The translations under genes were made by a program, and so were the position numbers. Shown piece by piece: positions 7,875-14,134 of a stretch of 15,869 bases of DNA. This stretch comes from Clostridiales bacterium (GTDB lineage: Bacteria; Bacillota; Clostridia; Oscillospirales; JAAYOS01), in contig JAAYMG010000345.1 in the NCBI GenBank assembly GCA_012521525.1, forward strand, positions 1-15,869. The letters are read 5' to 3'. The notes beneath the pieces were generated by a model. That model saw only the letters and a list, made by a program, of their open reading frames with translations, was not told the DNA's origin and ran no database searches. Every line of letters begins with the position of its first letter. Within the stretch, counting starts at the first letter, position 1.

Positions 7875-7904
7875 AAGAACCACTGCTCAGCCAGTGGTTC
7901 TTTT
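7875..7904 (+). terminator. Intrinsic terminator after pcp
   Basis: A perfect 11-bp stem, AAGAACCACTG (7875-7885) and CAGTGGTTCTT (7892-7902), with the 6-nt loop CTCAGC, followed by a short T tract (TTTT at 7901-7904, partly within the stem, then ATTG). It lies 51 nt after the pcp stop codon. Confidence 0.85.
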
Positions 7905-7923
7905 ATTGCAATACCACCCGACA

Positions 7924-8060
7924 TTATATGACAAAGCCGATCCGCAGGTCATTCATGCGTCCATCAAACTGCAGCATTTTGTCGAAATATCGAACCTCAT
8001 GGGGCCAACCTGCATAAAGTGTAATGAGCTCGGACTCTATATTTGATCTGGAGGCTGATT
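7924..8060 (-). pseudogene. Possible 3' remnant of a protein-coding gene
   Basis: The minus strand holds an open frame with no good start that ends in TAA at 7924-7926. It reads ...ESELITLYAGWPHEVRYFD and ends KMLQFDGRMNDLRIGFVI, with a composition that looks protein-like and a natural stop. There is no matching upstream region, because the signal-peptide gene begins at 8061. It may be the tail of a displaced gene or chance. I do not recognise a family. The rest of the 7905-8060 gap shows only the GGAGG box of the next gene. Confidence 0.2.
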
Positions 8061-9245
8061 ATGAAACGAAAGTGCATATATATCATATCTATGGCCATCT
8101 TCATGCTGGTCATAGGCCTGTTCTTCCTGCCGAATGATGCCTCAGCAGCATCGCCGCCCGCAACGCTTACTGTTGACGGAGTACCGGTAGGAACCTATCC
8201 TTCTGTACAAGAAGCTGTCAATGCGATCGAAACTACCCCCGGTGTTACTTTTGTGGTTGAGATCGCAAACGGGACAGTTACCGATCGTCTGCAGATCCTG
8301 CAGCACCCGGACAAAAATGTGGTCGTAAAGCCGCAGGCCGGAGCTATCGTCACATTTACGAATACGATCACGATAGACGGAAACGGAAACTATAACAATC
8401 CTGAATATGTGCTGATACAAGGCCTGAATTTTGACTTCTCCGCAGGCAGTCCTGCTGAATGTATCGATCTGGACTTTGTAGATGATCCACAACCACCTGG
8501 CCGCCATTGCTATCCACATAATGTCACGATCAATGGTTGCACATTCAAAGGTGTTCTTGATCAGGTTGTTGCAGTCCAAAGTACAACCGGCGGTATGAGA
8601 AACATAGCAATAATGAACTGTACCGCAACTGATATGCACAGCCTTGCACAGCTGAAAGCGGTTGGTGGCTATGCATTCATTCAAAACTGTACCTTAACTA
8701 ATTCCAGCGGCGGTGTCAACTTCTATGGTACCGCAAACTTGTACGTTGACAGCTGCAATTTCAGCGTAGTTGGCTATGCGGTTCGCAGCGGTCAGGGAGG
8801 AGGCCCTGCTATCGACGCAGGCTCTGTAAATATAAACAACAGCATATTGAAATCGAACTCTATAGATGATGGAACGGTCGTTCTTAGAGGAGACTCTTCA
8901 CGCCACGTCTACATCGTCCATTCGATTCTGGCAAATGAAAACGCGGATGGACCGAGCATTCAAAACGTTACCGCAGGAAACCTGAGCTTATATGATATCC
9001 ATATCGTAGAAACAGATGTAACAGGCCATTACTCGAGTATAAACCCCACGACAATAAAAATAATAGATGATCCCAACGTGAAGAACGGCCCTGTCTCAAT
9101 AATCGAAAACGGCGACGATTGCTCCCCGATCAAAAAAGCTATACTGCAGATACTGAAGATCGTGCTTACGATAATATTCCTGCCTTTCATACTGATATAT
9201 TATCTTATCAAATGGCTCTTCCCGGGTTTCGCTCCCCCATTTTGA
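8061..9245 (+). CDS. Secreted beta-helix-like surface protein with C-terminal membrane anchor
   Basis: 394 residues. The ATG at 8061 has GGAGG (8050-8054) 6 nt upstream; an in-frame TTG at 8043 lies before that box and is rejected. Residues 1-29 are a signal peptide (MKRK, then a hydrophobic core, and a DASA-A cleavage site). The body, about 35-350, is rich in short Asn/Gly/Thr strands with recurring N-C-T and N-I-type turns (for example INGCTFKG, IMNCTATDM, IQNCTLTN and VDSCNFSVV), as in right-handed parallel beta-helix (pectin-lyase-fold) proteins. Residues 358-384 form one hydrophobic helix ending in LIKWLFPGFAPPF, which probably anchors it with the body outside. No LPXTG motif and no recognisable catalytic residues were seen. 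It may bind or modify carbohydrate at the surface (inference). It stands alone between a terminator and the hairpin-rich gap. Confidence 0.8.
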   Translation: MKRKCIYIISMAIFMLVIGLFFLPNDASAASPPATLTVDGVPVGTYPSVQEAVNAIETTPGVTFVVEIANGTVTDRLQILQHPDKNVVVKPQAGAIVTFTNTITIDGNGNYNNPEYVLIQGLNFDFSAGSPAECIDLDFVDDPQPPGRHCYPHNVTINGCTFKGVLDQVVAVQSTTGGMRNIAIMNCTATDMHSLAQLKAVGGYAFIQNCTLTNSSGGVNFYGTANLYVDSCNFSVVGYAVRSGQGGGPAIDAGSVNINNSILKSNSIDDGTVVLRGDSSRHVYIVHSILANENADGPSIQNVTAGNLSLYDIHIVETDVTGHYSSINPTTIKIIDDPNVKNGPVSIIENGDDCSPIKKAILQILKIVLTIIFLPFILIYYLIKWLFPGFAPPF

Positions 9246-9263
9246 TTTGCAAAAGTACAGCCT

Positions 9264-9341
9264 GCTTCTCTCTTCAAACTGCCTGCACAGCATTATGTGT
9301 ATTACGGGCTTTCGAAAGTAGCCTGAACAAATGAGAGAAGC
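9264..9341 (+). repeat. Inverted repeat with internal palindrome downstream of the beta-helix gene
   Basis: GCTTCTCTC (9264-9272) is matched by GAGAGAAGC (9333-9341). The intervening segment contains the palindrome CTTTCGAAAG (9309-9318) flanked by GGCT and AGCC. Together they could fold into a two-tier RNA or DNA structure. No U-run follows. Confidence 0.45.
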
Positions 9342-9354
9342 GCAGATTCAAAAT

Positions 9355-9441
9355 GACCTTACCCTCAAGTTCCATCCGGCAATGAGTTGATATAGCTGTT
9401 CACGTATCAGTGTCTTGCCGGGTGGTTGATTGAGGAAGGTC
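9355..9441 (+). other. Long imperfect hairpin, possible structured RNA or terminator
   Basis: The two arms pair in three blocks: GACCTT (9355-9360) with AAGGTC (9436-9441); CCTCAA (9363-9368) with TTGAGG (9430-9435); and CCATCCGGCAA (9372-9382) with TTGCCGGGTGG (9415-9425). An inner TGATA/TATCA pair (9388-9392 and 9405-9409) closes a smaller loop. One pair in the third block is G-U on the plus strand but A-C on the minus strand, favouring a plus-strand transcript. CACTTTTG follows, so it may end the beta-helix mRNA. Confidence 0.55.
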
Positions 9442-9460
9442 ACTTTTGTTAGATATATGG

Positions 9461-9509
9461 ATAAAAAAGCACCTTGCTGCCGGCAGAAAAATCGGCAGCG
9501 AGGTGCTTT
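9461..9509 (-). terminator. Intrinsic terminator of the MFS gene
   Basis: A 17-bp stem (9466-9482 with 9493-9509, one imperfect pair) around a 10-nt loop is followed on the minus strand by CTTTTTTAT. It lies 70 nt after the transporter stop. On the plus strand the run after the stem is poor, so the signal mainly serves the minus strand. Confidence 0.85.
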
Positions 9510-9520
9510 GACTTATTTGT

Positions 9521-9569
9521 CATATATGCCATACTTTGCCATATAACCCAGGTCATATTAAGTCATATA
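9521..9569. repeat. Degenerate CATAT repeats with near-helical spacing
   Basis: Five copies of a CATAT-like element begin at 9521, 9530, 9540, 9554 and 9564, mostly preceded by G-T or G-C. Spacing is 9, 10, 14 and 10 nt. They occupy the space between the MFS stop codon and its terminator. Confidence 0.35.
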
Positions 9570-9579
9570 AAATCGGTCT

Positions 9580-10779
9580 TCAAGCCGACTCTTTGTATCT
9601 ATATCTTCTGAGGAGCCCTCCAAAAACGAGGCATATCACCATACCCAATAATCCAAGCATGAATATCATCATACCTGCCCCGGAGCCCTTTCCGACGCCA
9701 AACATGACAGCCGGTATGCTTTCCTTCGAAATACTCTCCATGAACGGTTCACAAAAGACATCGACCATCCAGCCGCCCAATAAATGTCCAATGGGTATCG
9801 TGAAGAACTGCAGCGTGTTTCTGCAGGAATAGACTCTGCCTTGCATCTCTGCCGGTATCGTCGTTCTCACGATGACATCCAGGCTGGTGCTCATCAAGGG
9901 TACAGGCAGGTATCCGAGTATCTGCGCAATACACCACGTGACCGGAGATCTTGTCAAAGACATCAGGAAATTATCTGTTGTCAGTGAAAACAGCATAGTT
10001 GATACGATAAGTCGTATACGGTCCTTGGGCGGTGGCAGGAAAGATGCGATCAAGCTGCCGGCAAGCATAGCAACTCCGGCAACGGAAGTGACGATTCCCA
10101 GGACCGCCTCTCCGCCGTTCCCTCTTGGCAGAACGAACGCCGGAAGGGCCGCATCAAAAGCAGATGCAACCAGATTGACGCCCGCCAAAAACAGGATCAG
10201 AGTCAGCACCATCCTGTTTTGGAACAGGAACTTAAGGCCTGCCTTAACAGAGTCAAACAGTGTCTCCTTTTCTACTGCCGCATTTGCTTTAACAGATGGG
10301 ATCCGCACGAACAGCAGCAAAGCCGAAAATGCAATCAAAAATGTGCTTAGATCCACTATTATCACTGCGTTCATTCCACCGACCGCGTATACGGATGTAG
10401 CCAGCATCGGGTGCAGAATGGTGATCAGTGAGCCTGAAAAGGAACGCATTGCACTCGTCTTCTGGTAATGTTTCTTTGGGGAAATAAGCGTGATCGCGAC
10501 ATTGCTTGCCGGGTTCTGCACCGTGTTCATTAGACCGCTTAATGCATTCAGCACATACAGATGCCATGCACATAGCAACCCTGTTTTCAGCAGGACATAC
10601 ACGGTCATAGTACAGAGAGCCGAGAACGTATCGCATATAAGCAAGGTATTTTTCTTGTCCCATTTGTCGGATAACGCTCCGGCAAAAATGCTCATCAGAA
10701 CATATGGCGTATAGGAACATATGGTCAGCAATGCCGTCTGCAGTGCTGATCCAGTTTCCTGGTACAGCCAAGGGACCCT
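9580..10779 (-). pseudogene. MFS efflux-type transporter lacking its first membrane helix and start codon
   Basis: A major facilitator of the macrolide-efflux-like (MefA-type) group with 10-11 membrane helices. Family similarity starts abruptly at residues VPWLYQETGSALQTALLTIC (from about 10776) and continues through motif A, GALSDKWDKKNTLLICD, to RRYRYKESA at the C-terminus. The usual 30 or so N-terminal residues, including the first helix with its GQ..S..GS motif, are missing. A TGA at 10780-10782 blocks the frame upstream. The first possible start is a TTG at 10731 with no ribosome binding site. An ATG with AGGA just upstream (10789, reading MDMK) is in a different frame, so an indel or deletion joining MDMK to VPWLY is the simplest explanation. 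A promoter and ribosome binding site survive upstream, so inactivation may be recent. Substrate cannot be told. A sequencing error could explain the frame but not the missing helix. Confidence 0.75.
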
Positions 10780-10796
10780 TCATATCCATTCTATCC

Positions 10797-10844
10797 TCAA
10801 GTTAGCCTCAATAGAAGTCTTTCAGCCCTGAACTCTATATACAT
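10797..10844 (-). CDS. Short leader ORF (15 codons) upstream of the MFS gene
   Basis: An ATG at 10844 lies behind an excellent AGGAGGG box (10851-10857) and encodes MYIEFRAERLLLRLT before TGA at 10797. The stop overlaps TGAGGA, which could serve as the ribosome binding site for the next ATG at 10789. It follows a strong predicted promoter. It may be a regulatory leader peptide like those of macrolide-resistance genes, or the decayed 5' end of the transporter; it does not resemble an MFS N-terminus. Confidence 0.4.
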   Translation of the reverse strand: MYIEFRAERLLLRLT

Positions 10845-10884
10845 CGGTTTCCCTCCTTTGCTATCCATCATACCTATTTCTCTC

Positions 10885-10913
10885 ATTATATCGGCATACT
10901 GCCTGTCTGTGAA
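10885..10913 (-). promoter_or_regulatory. Sigma-A promoter upstream of the leader ORF and MFS gene
   Basis: On the minus strand TTCACA (10913-10908) is followed after exactly 17 nt by a consensus TATAAT (10890-10885). The predicted start is near 10878, about 34 nt before the leader ATG. Confidence 0.75.
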
Positions 10914-10933
10914 TATCTTTCCTGTTCAAACAG

Positions 10934-10982
10934 AAAAATTGAGGAGGAGTCTGACAATAAATCGAGCAGGCTCCTCCTCAAT
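10934..10982 (-). terminator. Intrinsic terminator of the 11067-12170 gene
   Basis: A perfect 12-bp stem, ATTGAGGAGGAG (10938-10949) and CTCCTCCTCAAT (10971-10982), with a 21-nt loop, is followed on the minus strand by TTTTTC. It lies 84 nt after the stop codon. A second small hairpin, GCGATAC/GTATCGC (11012-11034), sits between the stop and this terminator. Confidence 0.8.
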
Positions 10983-11066
10983 AAACATCTGGACTTATTT
11001 GTATCCGTGCTGCGATACCCATCAAGAGTATCGCTACTTCATGTAACCCACAGGGAAAGTAGAAAC

Positions 11067-12170
11067 TTAAATAAAGCTGAAAGCTACAAGCCAAACGATG
11101 CCCAAAATAAGGGCCTTACCGAAGAAAGGAACTTTCTTTGCATCGAATATCATCGCCTTGGTTGTCGCTACGGCAATGAACAATGCCCAGAATCGTGTGC
11201 TGACAGGCTGATGCCTGATCTCAGCGCTGATCACGCCGTTAGCTACAAATACTAAAAGAAGAATGAGATTCAACGTGCCTGAAAGGTTTTTCCCTTTCAG
11301 CAGGCTGCCAATGTTGAAACCTGCGCCGCTCTTTTGCGCCTTAATCGATCCGCTCTTCTGCGGTGTTCTTGAGGTTCCCCGGGAAAACGGTGTATTGCCG
11401 GAACTTACGGAGAAATCAGAATGCTCATTATCCCCAAAACCTCCCTGGTCCCCCTGTGAGCCGCTGCCCTGCATTAGTTGGGGCAACCTAAAAGCTCCAA
11501 TGGTAATGATCAATACGATGAGAGAGAACAGCCAGTTTCTGAACAAATTACCTGTAAGCAGCAGAATAACTAAAACCAAAATACCTATGCAACCGATGAT
11601 AAAGAACGGCTTTGGCGGTGCTTGCCCGCCAAAATCCCGATTTCCCGCGATGTTGGTCCCGGGCTCTGGTACATTATACTGCGAAGGAGCCGTCCACTGG
11701 GGTGCGGGTTGATTTTGACCCTGTGCCGCATTAATCAGCCTGGTTTTCAGGAAGTCTTCAAAAGTTATGCCTGTGTTGAACGTCCCGTTTGGATATGTCC
11801 TTACAAAAGCTTCGATATCATCCACGGTCACTCTATAGCCGTATGTCTTTTCAAATTTGCATCCGGGGGCATATCTTCCGCTATTCTGATTGGAGAAATT
11901 GTAGCATCTATGGATCAGTGAAACCGTGAAGCTGAAGTTTTCGTCTCCAAATGCCATTGCTCCAACTTGCTTCATATTGAACTTGCGTCCATTTACACCG
12001 ATCAGGTAAGCTTCCATGCTTTTGATTTTCTTCTGCAGAGGCAATTTACTGAATTGATAGAACTCGTCTTCAGTGATCACATTACTTGCCAAACTCACTA
12101 TTTCATTTTCTCCTTCTTCAATATCTTTTTCGGTCTTGCTGTCTGCAGTGCATGCGCATAACTTGCACAT
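11067..12170 (-). CDS. Hypothetical multi-pass membrane protein with soluble N-terminal domain
   Basis: 367 residues from the ATG at 12170; I do not recognise the family. Residues 1-150 are soluble, begin with the Cys-rich MCKLCAC and include GYRVTVDDIEAFVRTYPNG (111-129). A Pro/Gln/Gly linker follows (150-187). Hydrophobic helices lie at about 188-207 and 211-227, then a long Gly/Ser-rich loop (234-295), then helices at about 299-317, 325-343 and 350-367, ending right at the C-terminus. Five helices are an estimate. The ATG lacks a ribosome binding site and is only about 20 nt from the predicted transcript start. A GTG at 12098 (V25) has AAGGAG upstream and would remove the Cys-rich start, so the start is uncertain. 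The gene is monocistronic, with its own promoter and terminator. Confidence 0.78.
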   Translation of the reverse strand: MCKLCACTADSKTEKDIEEGENEIVSLASNVITEDEFYQFSKLPLQKKIKSMEAYLIGVNGRKFNMKQVGAMAFGDENFSFTVSLIHRCYNFSNQNSGRYAPGCKFEKTYGYRVTVDDIEAFVRTYPNGTFNTGITFEDFLKTRLINAAQGQNQPAPQWTAPSQYNVPEPGTNIAGNRDFGGQAPPKPFFIIGCIGILVLVILLLTGNLFRNWLFSLIVLIITIGAFRLPQLMQGSGSQGDQGGFGDNEHSDFSVSSGNTPFSRGTSRTPQKSGSIKAQKSGAGFNIGSLLKGKNLSGTLNLILLLVFVANGVISAEIRHQPVSTRFWALFIAVATTKAMIFDAKKVPFFGKALILGIVWLVAFSFI

Positions 12171-12197
12171 TGTATGGCAGAAAGCAAGACTTCTTCA

Positions 12198-12226
12198 ATT
12201 ATTTCCTAAAATGGCATGTATGTCAA
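12198..12226 (-). promoter_or_regulatory. Strong sigma-A promoter of the membrane protein gene
   Basis: A consensus TTGACA (12226-12221) with a 17-nt spacer and AATAAT (12203-12198) on the minus strand. The predicted start is near 12190, leaving a leader of about 20 nt before the ATG at 12170. Confidence 0.75.
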
Positions 12227-12247
12227 TAACATTTTAATGTACATACA
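12217..12247. promoter_or_regulatory. Palindromic candidate operator over the -35 box
   Basis: TGTATGT (12217-12223) and ACATACA (12241-12247) are exact inverted copies; between them ACATT-TT-AATGT (12229-12240) is a second palindrome. The left arm overlaps the -35 hexamer, a position typical of a repressor site. Confidence 0.4.
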
Positions 12248-12327
12248 ACAAGGCACGATCCGGGAATGCCCTTGCAGGCATCAAGCCAAATGCATTTCTA
12301 TTTACGTCGGAAATAATTTGCCTGTCT

Positions 12328-12371
12328 GAAAAGGCAAGGCACCATATGCAAGTTCAGCATAGGGTGCCTTG
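12328..12371 (-). terminator. Intrinsic terminator of the SDR gene
   Basis: A 15-bp stem with one mismatch (12335-12349 with 12357-12371) and a 7-nt loop is followed on the minus strand by CCTTTTC. It lies 72 nt after the SDR stop. The T tract is short, so efficiency is uncertain. Confidence 0.65.
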
Positions 12372-12443
12372 TGAAATATGAAGATGACCAGGGTGTCCGG
12401 TTCATGGTTCGCCTTTTCTAAATCCTTACTCCGTTTATCATAT

Positions 12444-13319
12444 TCATCCATTGATAATCGTACCGCCATTGATATGGATGGTCTGCCCTGTCATATAGGA
12501 AGAATCTGAGGATGCAAGGTAGACATAGGCTTCCGCAAGTTCCACAGGCTGTCCCGGTCTTTGCATTGGCGTATCCTTGCCGAAGTTTTGTATGGCTGCC
12601 GGTTCAAGAGTAGATACAATGAGTGGTGTCCATATCGGTCCCGGGGCAACCTGGTTCACCCTTATTTTTCTGCCCGCCAGGTTCTGGGATAAGGATCGTG
12701 TGAACGCCGTTACCGCTCCCTTCGATGCTGAATAATCTATCAAATTCTGATTTCCTTTAAACGCTGTCACAGAACTTGTATTGATGATCACACTGCCCTC
12801 TTTCATATGCGGCAAAGCCGCTCTCGTCAGGTAGAACATCGAAAATATGTTGGTTTTGAAAGTTCTGAGAAGCTGTTCATCCGTGATATCTTCCAGGGAT
12901 TTTTGCATATGCTGTTCAGCAGCGTTATTCACCAGGATATCTATACCGCCAAATTCCTGTATAGTTCTTTCTACTACCTGGTTGCAAAAGCTGCTGTCCC
13001 CGATATCGCCTTTGATCAATAATACCTTCCCGCCATAAGACTCCGCCGCTTTTTTCGTCTCGTCGGCATCATTATCTGCAATATTATATACAATGACTAC
13101 ATTGCAGCCTTCTTTCGCATACGCAACGGAAATTGCCCTGCCAATCCCGCTGTCGCCGCCAGTGATGATGGCGGTCTTTGATTTCAGCCTTCCGGAGCCT
13201 TTCTTTTCGGGGTCATCATAGATCGGCTGAGGATCCATCCTGCTTTCTTTTCCCGGTACAGGCTGTTGTTGGGGCTTCAGTTCGTCAGGGGTATACATGT
13301 CCTTTTCCTGCATAGTCAT
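12444..13319 (-). CDS. SDR-family oxidoreductase, general stress protein 39 / YhdF-YghA type
   Basis: 291 residues. A hydrophilic Gln/Pro-rich N-terminal extension (about 1-45) is typical of the YhdF/YghA/GSP39 branch and precedes a classical short-chain dehydrogenase domain. Visible motifs are the nucleotide-binding TGGDSGIG (53-60), NNAA (131-134), N157, and the catalytic S182/S183, Y196 and K200 in DYSASK (195-200); VAPGPIWTP (224-232) and a C-terminal INGG complete the fold. Substrate is unknown; relatives are induced by stress or linked to aldehyde or alcohol turnover. The start is the ATG at 13319 behind AAAGGAT; an in-frame ATG two codons later is equally possible. No clear sigma-A promoter was found. 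The gene is divergent from cutA and appears monocistronic. Confidence 0.92.
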   Translation of the reverse strand: MTMQEKDMYTPDELKPQQQPVPGKESRMDPQPIYDDPEKKGSGRLKSKTAIITGGDSGIGRAISVAYAKEGCNVVIVYNIADNDADETKKAAESYGGKVLLIKGDIGDSSFCNQVVERTIQEFGGIDILVNNAAEQHMQKSLEDITDEQLLRTFKTNIFSMFYLTRAALPHMKEGSVIINTSSVTAFKGNQNLIDYSASKGAVTAFTRSLSQNLAGRKIRVNQVAPGPIWTPLIVSTLEPAAIQNFGKDTPMQRPGQPVELAEAYVYLASSDSSYMTGQTIHINGGTIING

Positions 13320-13584
13320 CTATCCTTTCATCATTTTTAGAATAGTATTGCTCCCAGGATGAGAATAATGCAGCCATGAGGACATTCGCCGTCTTTCCGA
13401 TCCTTTTTGATCTTCCCTTTCCCGAATCCGAATCTAGTATAATCCCTGCTGCTCTGATACCTATATGCAAGTGTGCAAAGAACCTAAATAGTTCTGATTG
13501 TCGGTTTTCTGATTATCCAGCAAATACTTGATTATTTTCTCATAATACATAAGATTATGGTATAGACAGGAAACAGGAGGAAAT

Positions 13585-13908
13585 ATGATGGGCAAATATG
13601 GAATAGTCATGACAACATTCGCAAATGAACAGCAGGCAAAGCCTGTGATTGATGAAATCCTAAGATGCAGACTGGCCGCATGTGTTCAGGAAATAAAGAT
13701 AAAAAGTCATTACACATGGAAGGGCGAGCTTTGCCACGATGACGAGGATCTGGTGTTGTTCAAAACCAGGAAGGAATTATATCCCGAACTTGAAAAGAAG
13801 CTCCTGGAGATACATCCATATGAGACGCCGGAAATCCTGTGTGTAGATGTGGAAAACGGAAGCGCTGCTTATTTGGCATGGATAGATGAGCAAACACCGG
13901 GAAAATGA
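13585..13908 (+). CDS. cutA: CutA1-family divalent-ion tolerance protein
   Basis: 107 residues, the normal size for this small trimeric ferredoxin-fold protein. Conserved segments are RLAACVQEI (29-37), YTWKGEL (43-49), HPYETPEILCVDV (77-89) and YLAWI (95-99). The family was linked to copper tolerance in E. coli, but its molecular role is still unclear; it resembles PII signalling proteins in fold and trimer shape. A strong AGGAGG box (13575-13580) precedes two consecutive ATG codons, and the second (13588) has the better 7-nt spacing. No neighbouring metal-related gene is present. No convincing terminator was found between its stop and the tandem repeats at 13944. Confidence 0.94.
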   Translation: MMGKYGIVMTTFANEQQAKPVIDEILRCRLAACVQEIKIKSHYTWKGELCHDDEDLVLFKTRKELYPELEKKLLEIHPYETPEILCVDVENGSAAYLAWIDEQTPGK

Positions 13909-13943
13909 ATTAACACCTATAACCTACTTACACTTGTTCCGTG

Positions 13944-14003
13944 GTATTAACTTGCATTAACTAGTATTAACTAGCATTACCTTGTATTAGCTTGATTTAA
14001 ATT
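13944..14003 (+). repeat. Six 10-bp tandem repeats upstream of the GNAT-Rnk promoter
   Basis: Successive 10-mers GTATTAACTT, GCATTAACTA, GTATTAACTA, GCATTACCTT, GTATTAGCTT and the degenerate GATTTAAATT run without interruption. They can also be read as three 20-bp units. The period matches one turn of B-DNA, so the ATTAA segments lie on one face of the helix. The last unit runs into the predicted -35 box. Confidence 0.85.
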
Positions 14004-14020
14004 TGATAATCATATATACT
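13992..14020 (+). promoter_or_regulatory. Sigma-A promoter of the GNAT-Rnk fusion gene
   Basis: TTGATT (13992-13997), a 17-nt spacer and TATACT (14015-14020, 5/6). The predicted start near 14027 gives a leader of about 108 nt. A weaker overlapping alternative is TTGATA (14003-14008) with AATAAT (14027-14032). Confidence 0.6.
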
Positions 14021-14026
14021 TATCGT

Positions 14027-14061
14027 AATAATTAAGGGCATGTCTAATTCCCTATATTATT
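14027..14061 (+). other. Stem-loop at the 5' end of the GNAT-Rnk leader
   Basis: AATAATTAAGGG (14027-14038) pairs with CCCTATATTATT (14050-14061) with two central mismatches and an 11-nt loop. It begins at the predicted transcript start, so it could stabilise the mRNA 5' end. The remaining leader to 14134 shows only the GGAG box at 14125-14128. Confidence 0.4.
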
Positions 14062-14134
14062 GAAAAGAACCGTCATAGTGTTTTTATCTATGAAAGGCTT
14101 TGATTTCTTACGACAGGACAGGATGGAGTAAAAA

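Noticed and set aside
8142..8684. A 180-codon minus-strand frame opposite the beta-helix gene
   Set aside because: It lacks a ribosome binding site and overlaps a gene with a signal peptide and good start.
9872..10468. A 198-codon plus-strand frame opposite the transporter
   Set aside because: Antisense to membrane helices of a recognisable MFS protein, with no start signal.
10289..10789. A 166-codon minus-strand frame starting MDMKGPL
   Set aside because: After its first few codons it is a shadow of the MFS frame. Only its start codon and ribosome binding site are likely to be meaningful, as the original transporter start.
13285..13470. A 61-codon minus-strand frame upstream of the SDR gene
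   Set aside because: It overlaps the SDR start, lacks a ribosome binding site and has no protein-like features.
13440..13500. A sigma-B-like promoter (GTTCTT and AGGTAT) for the stress-type SDR gene
   Set aside because: The -35 match is poor, and most Clostridia lack sigma B, so the resemblance is not convincing.
13944..14003. The 10-bp repeats as a CRISPR array
   Set aside because: The units are contiguous with no spacers and are far too short; no cas gene is present.
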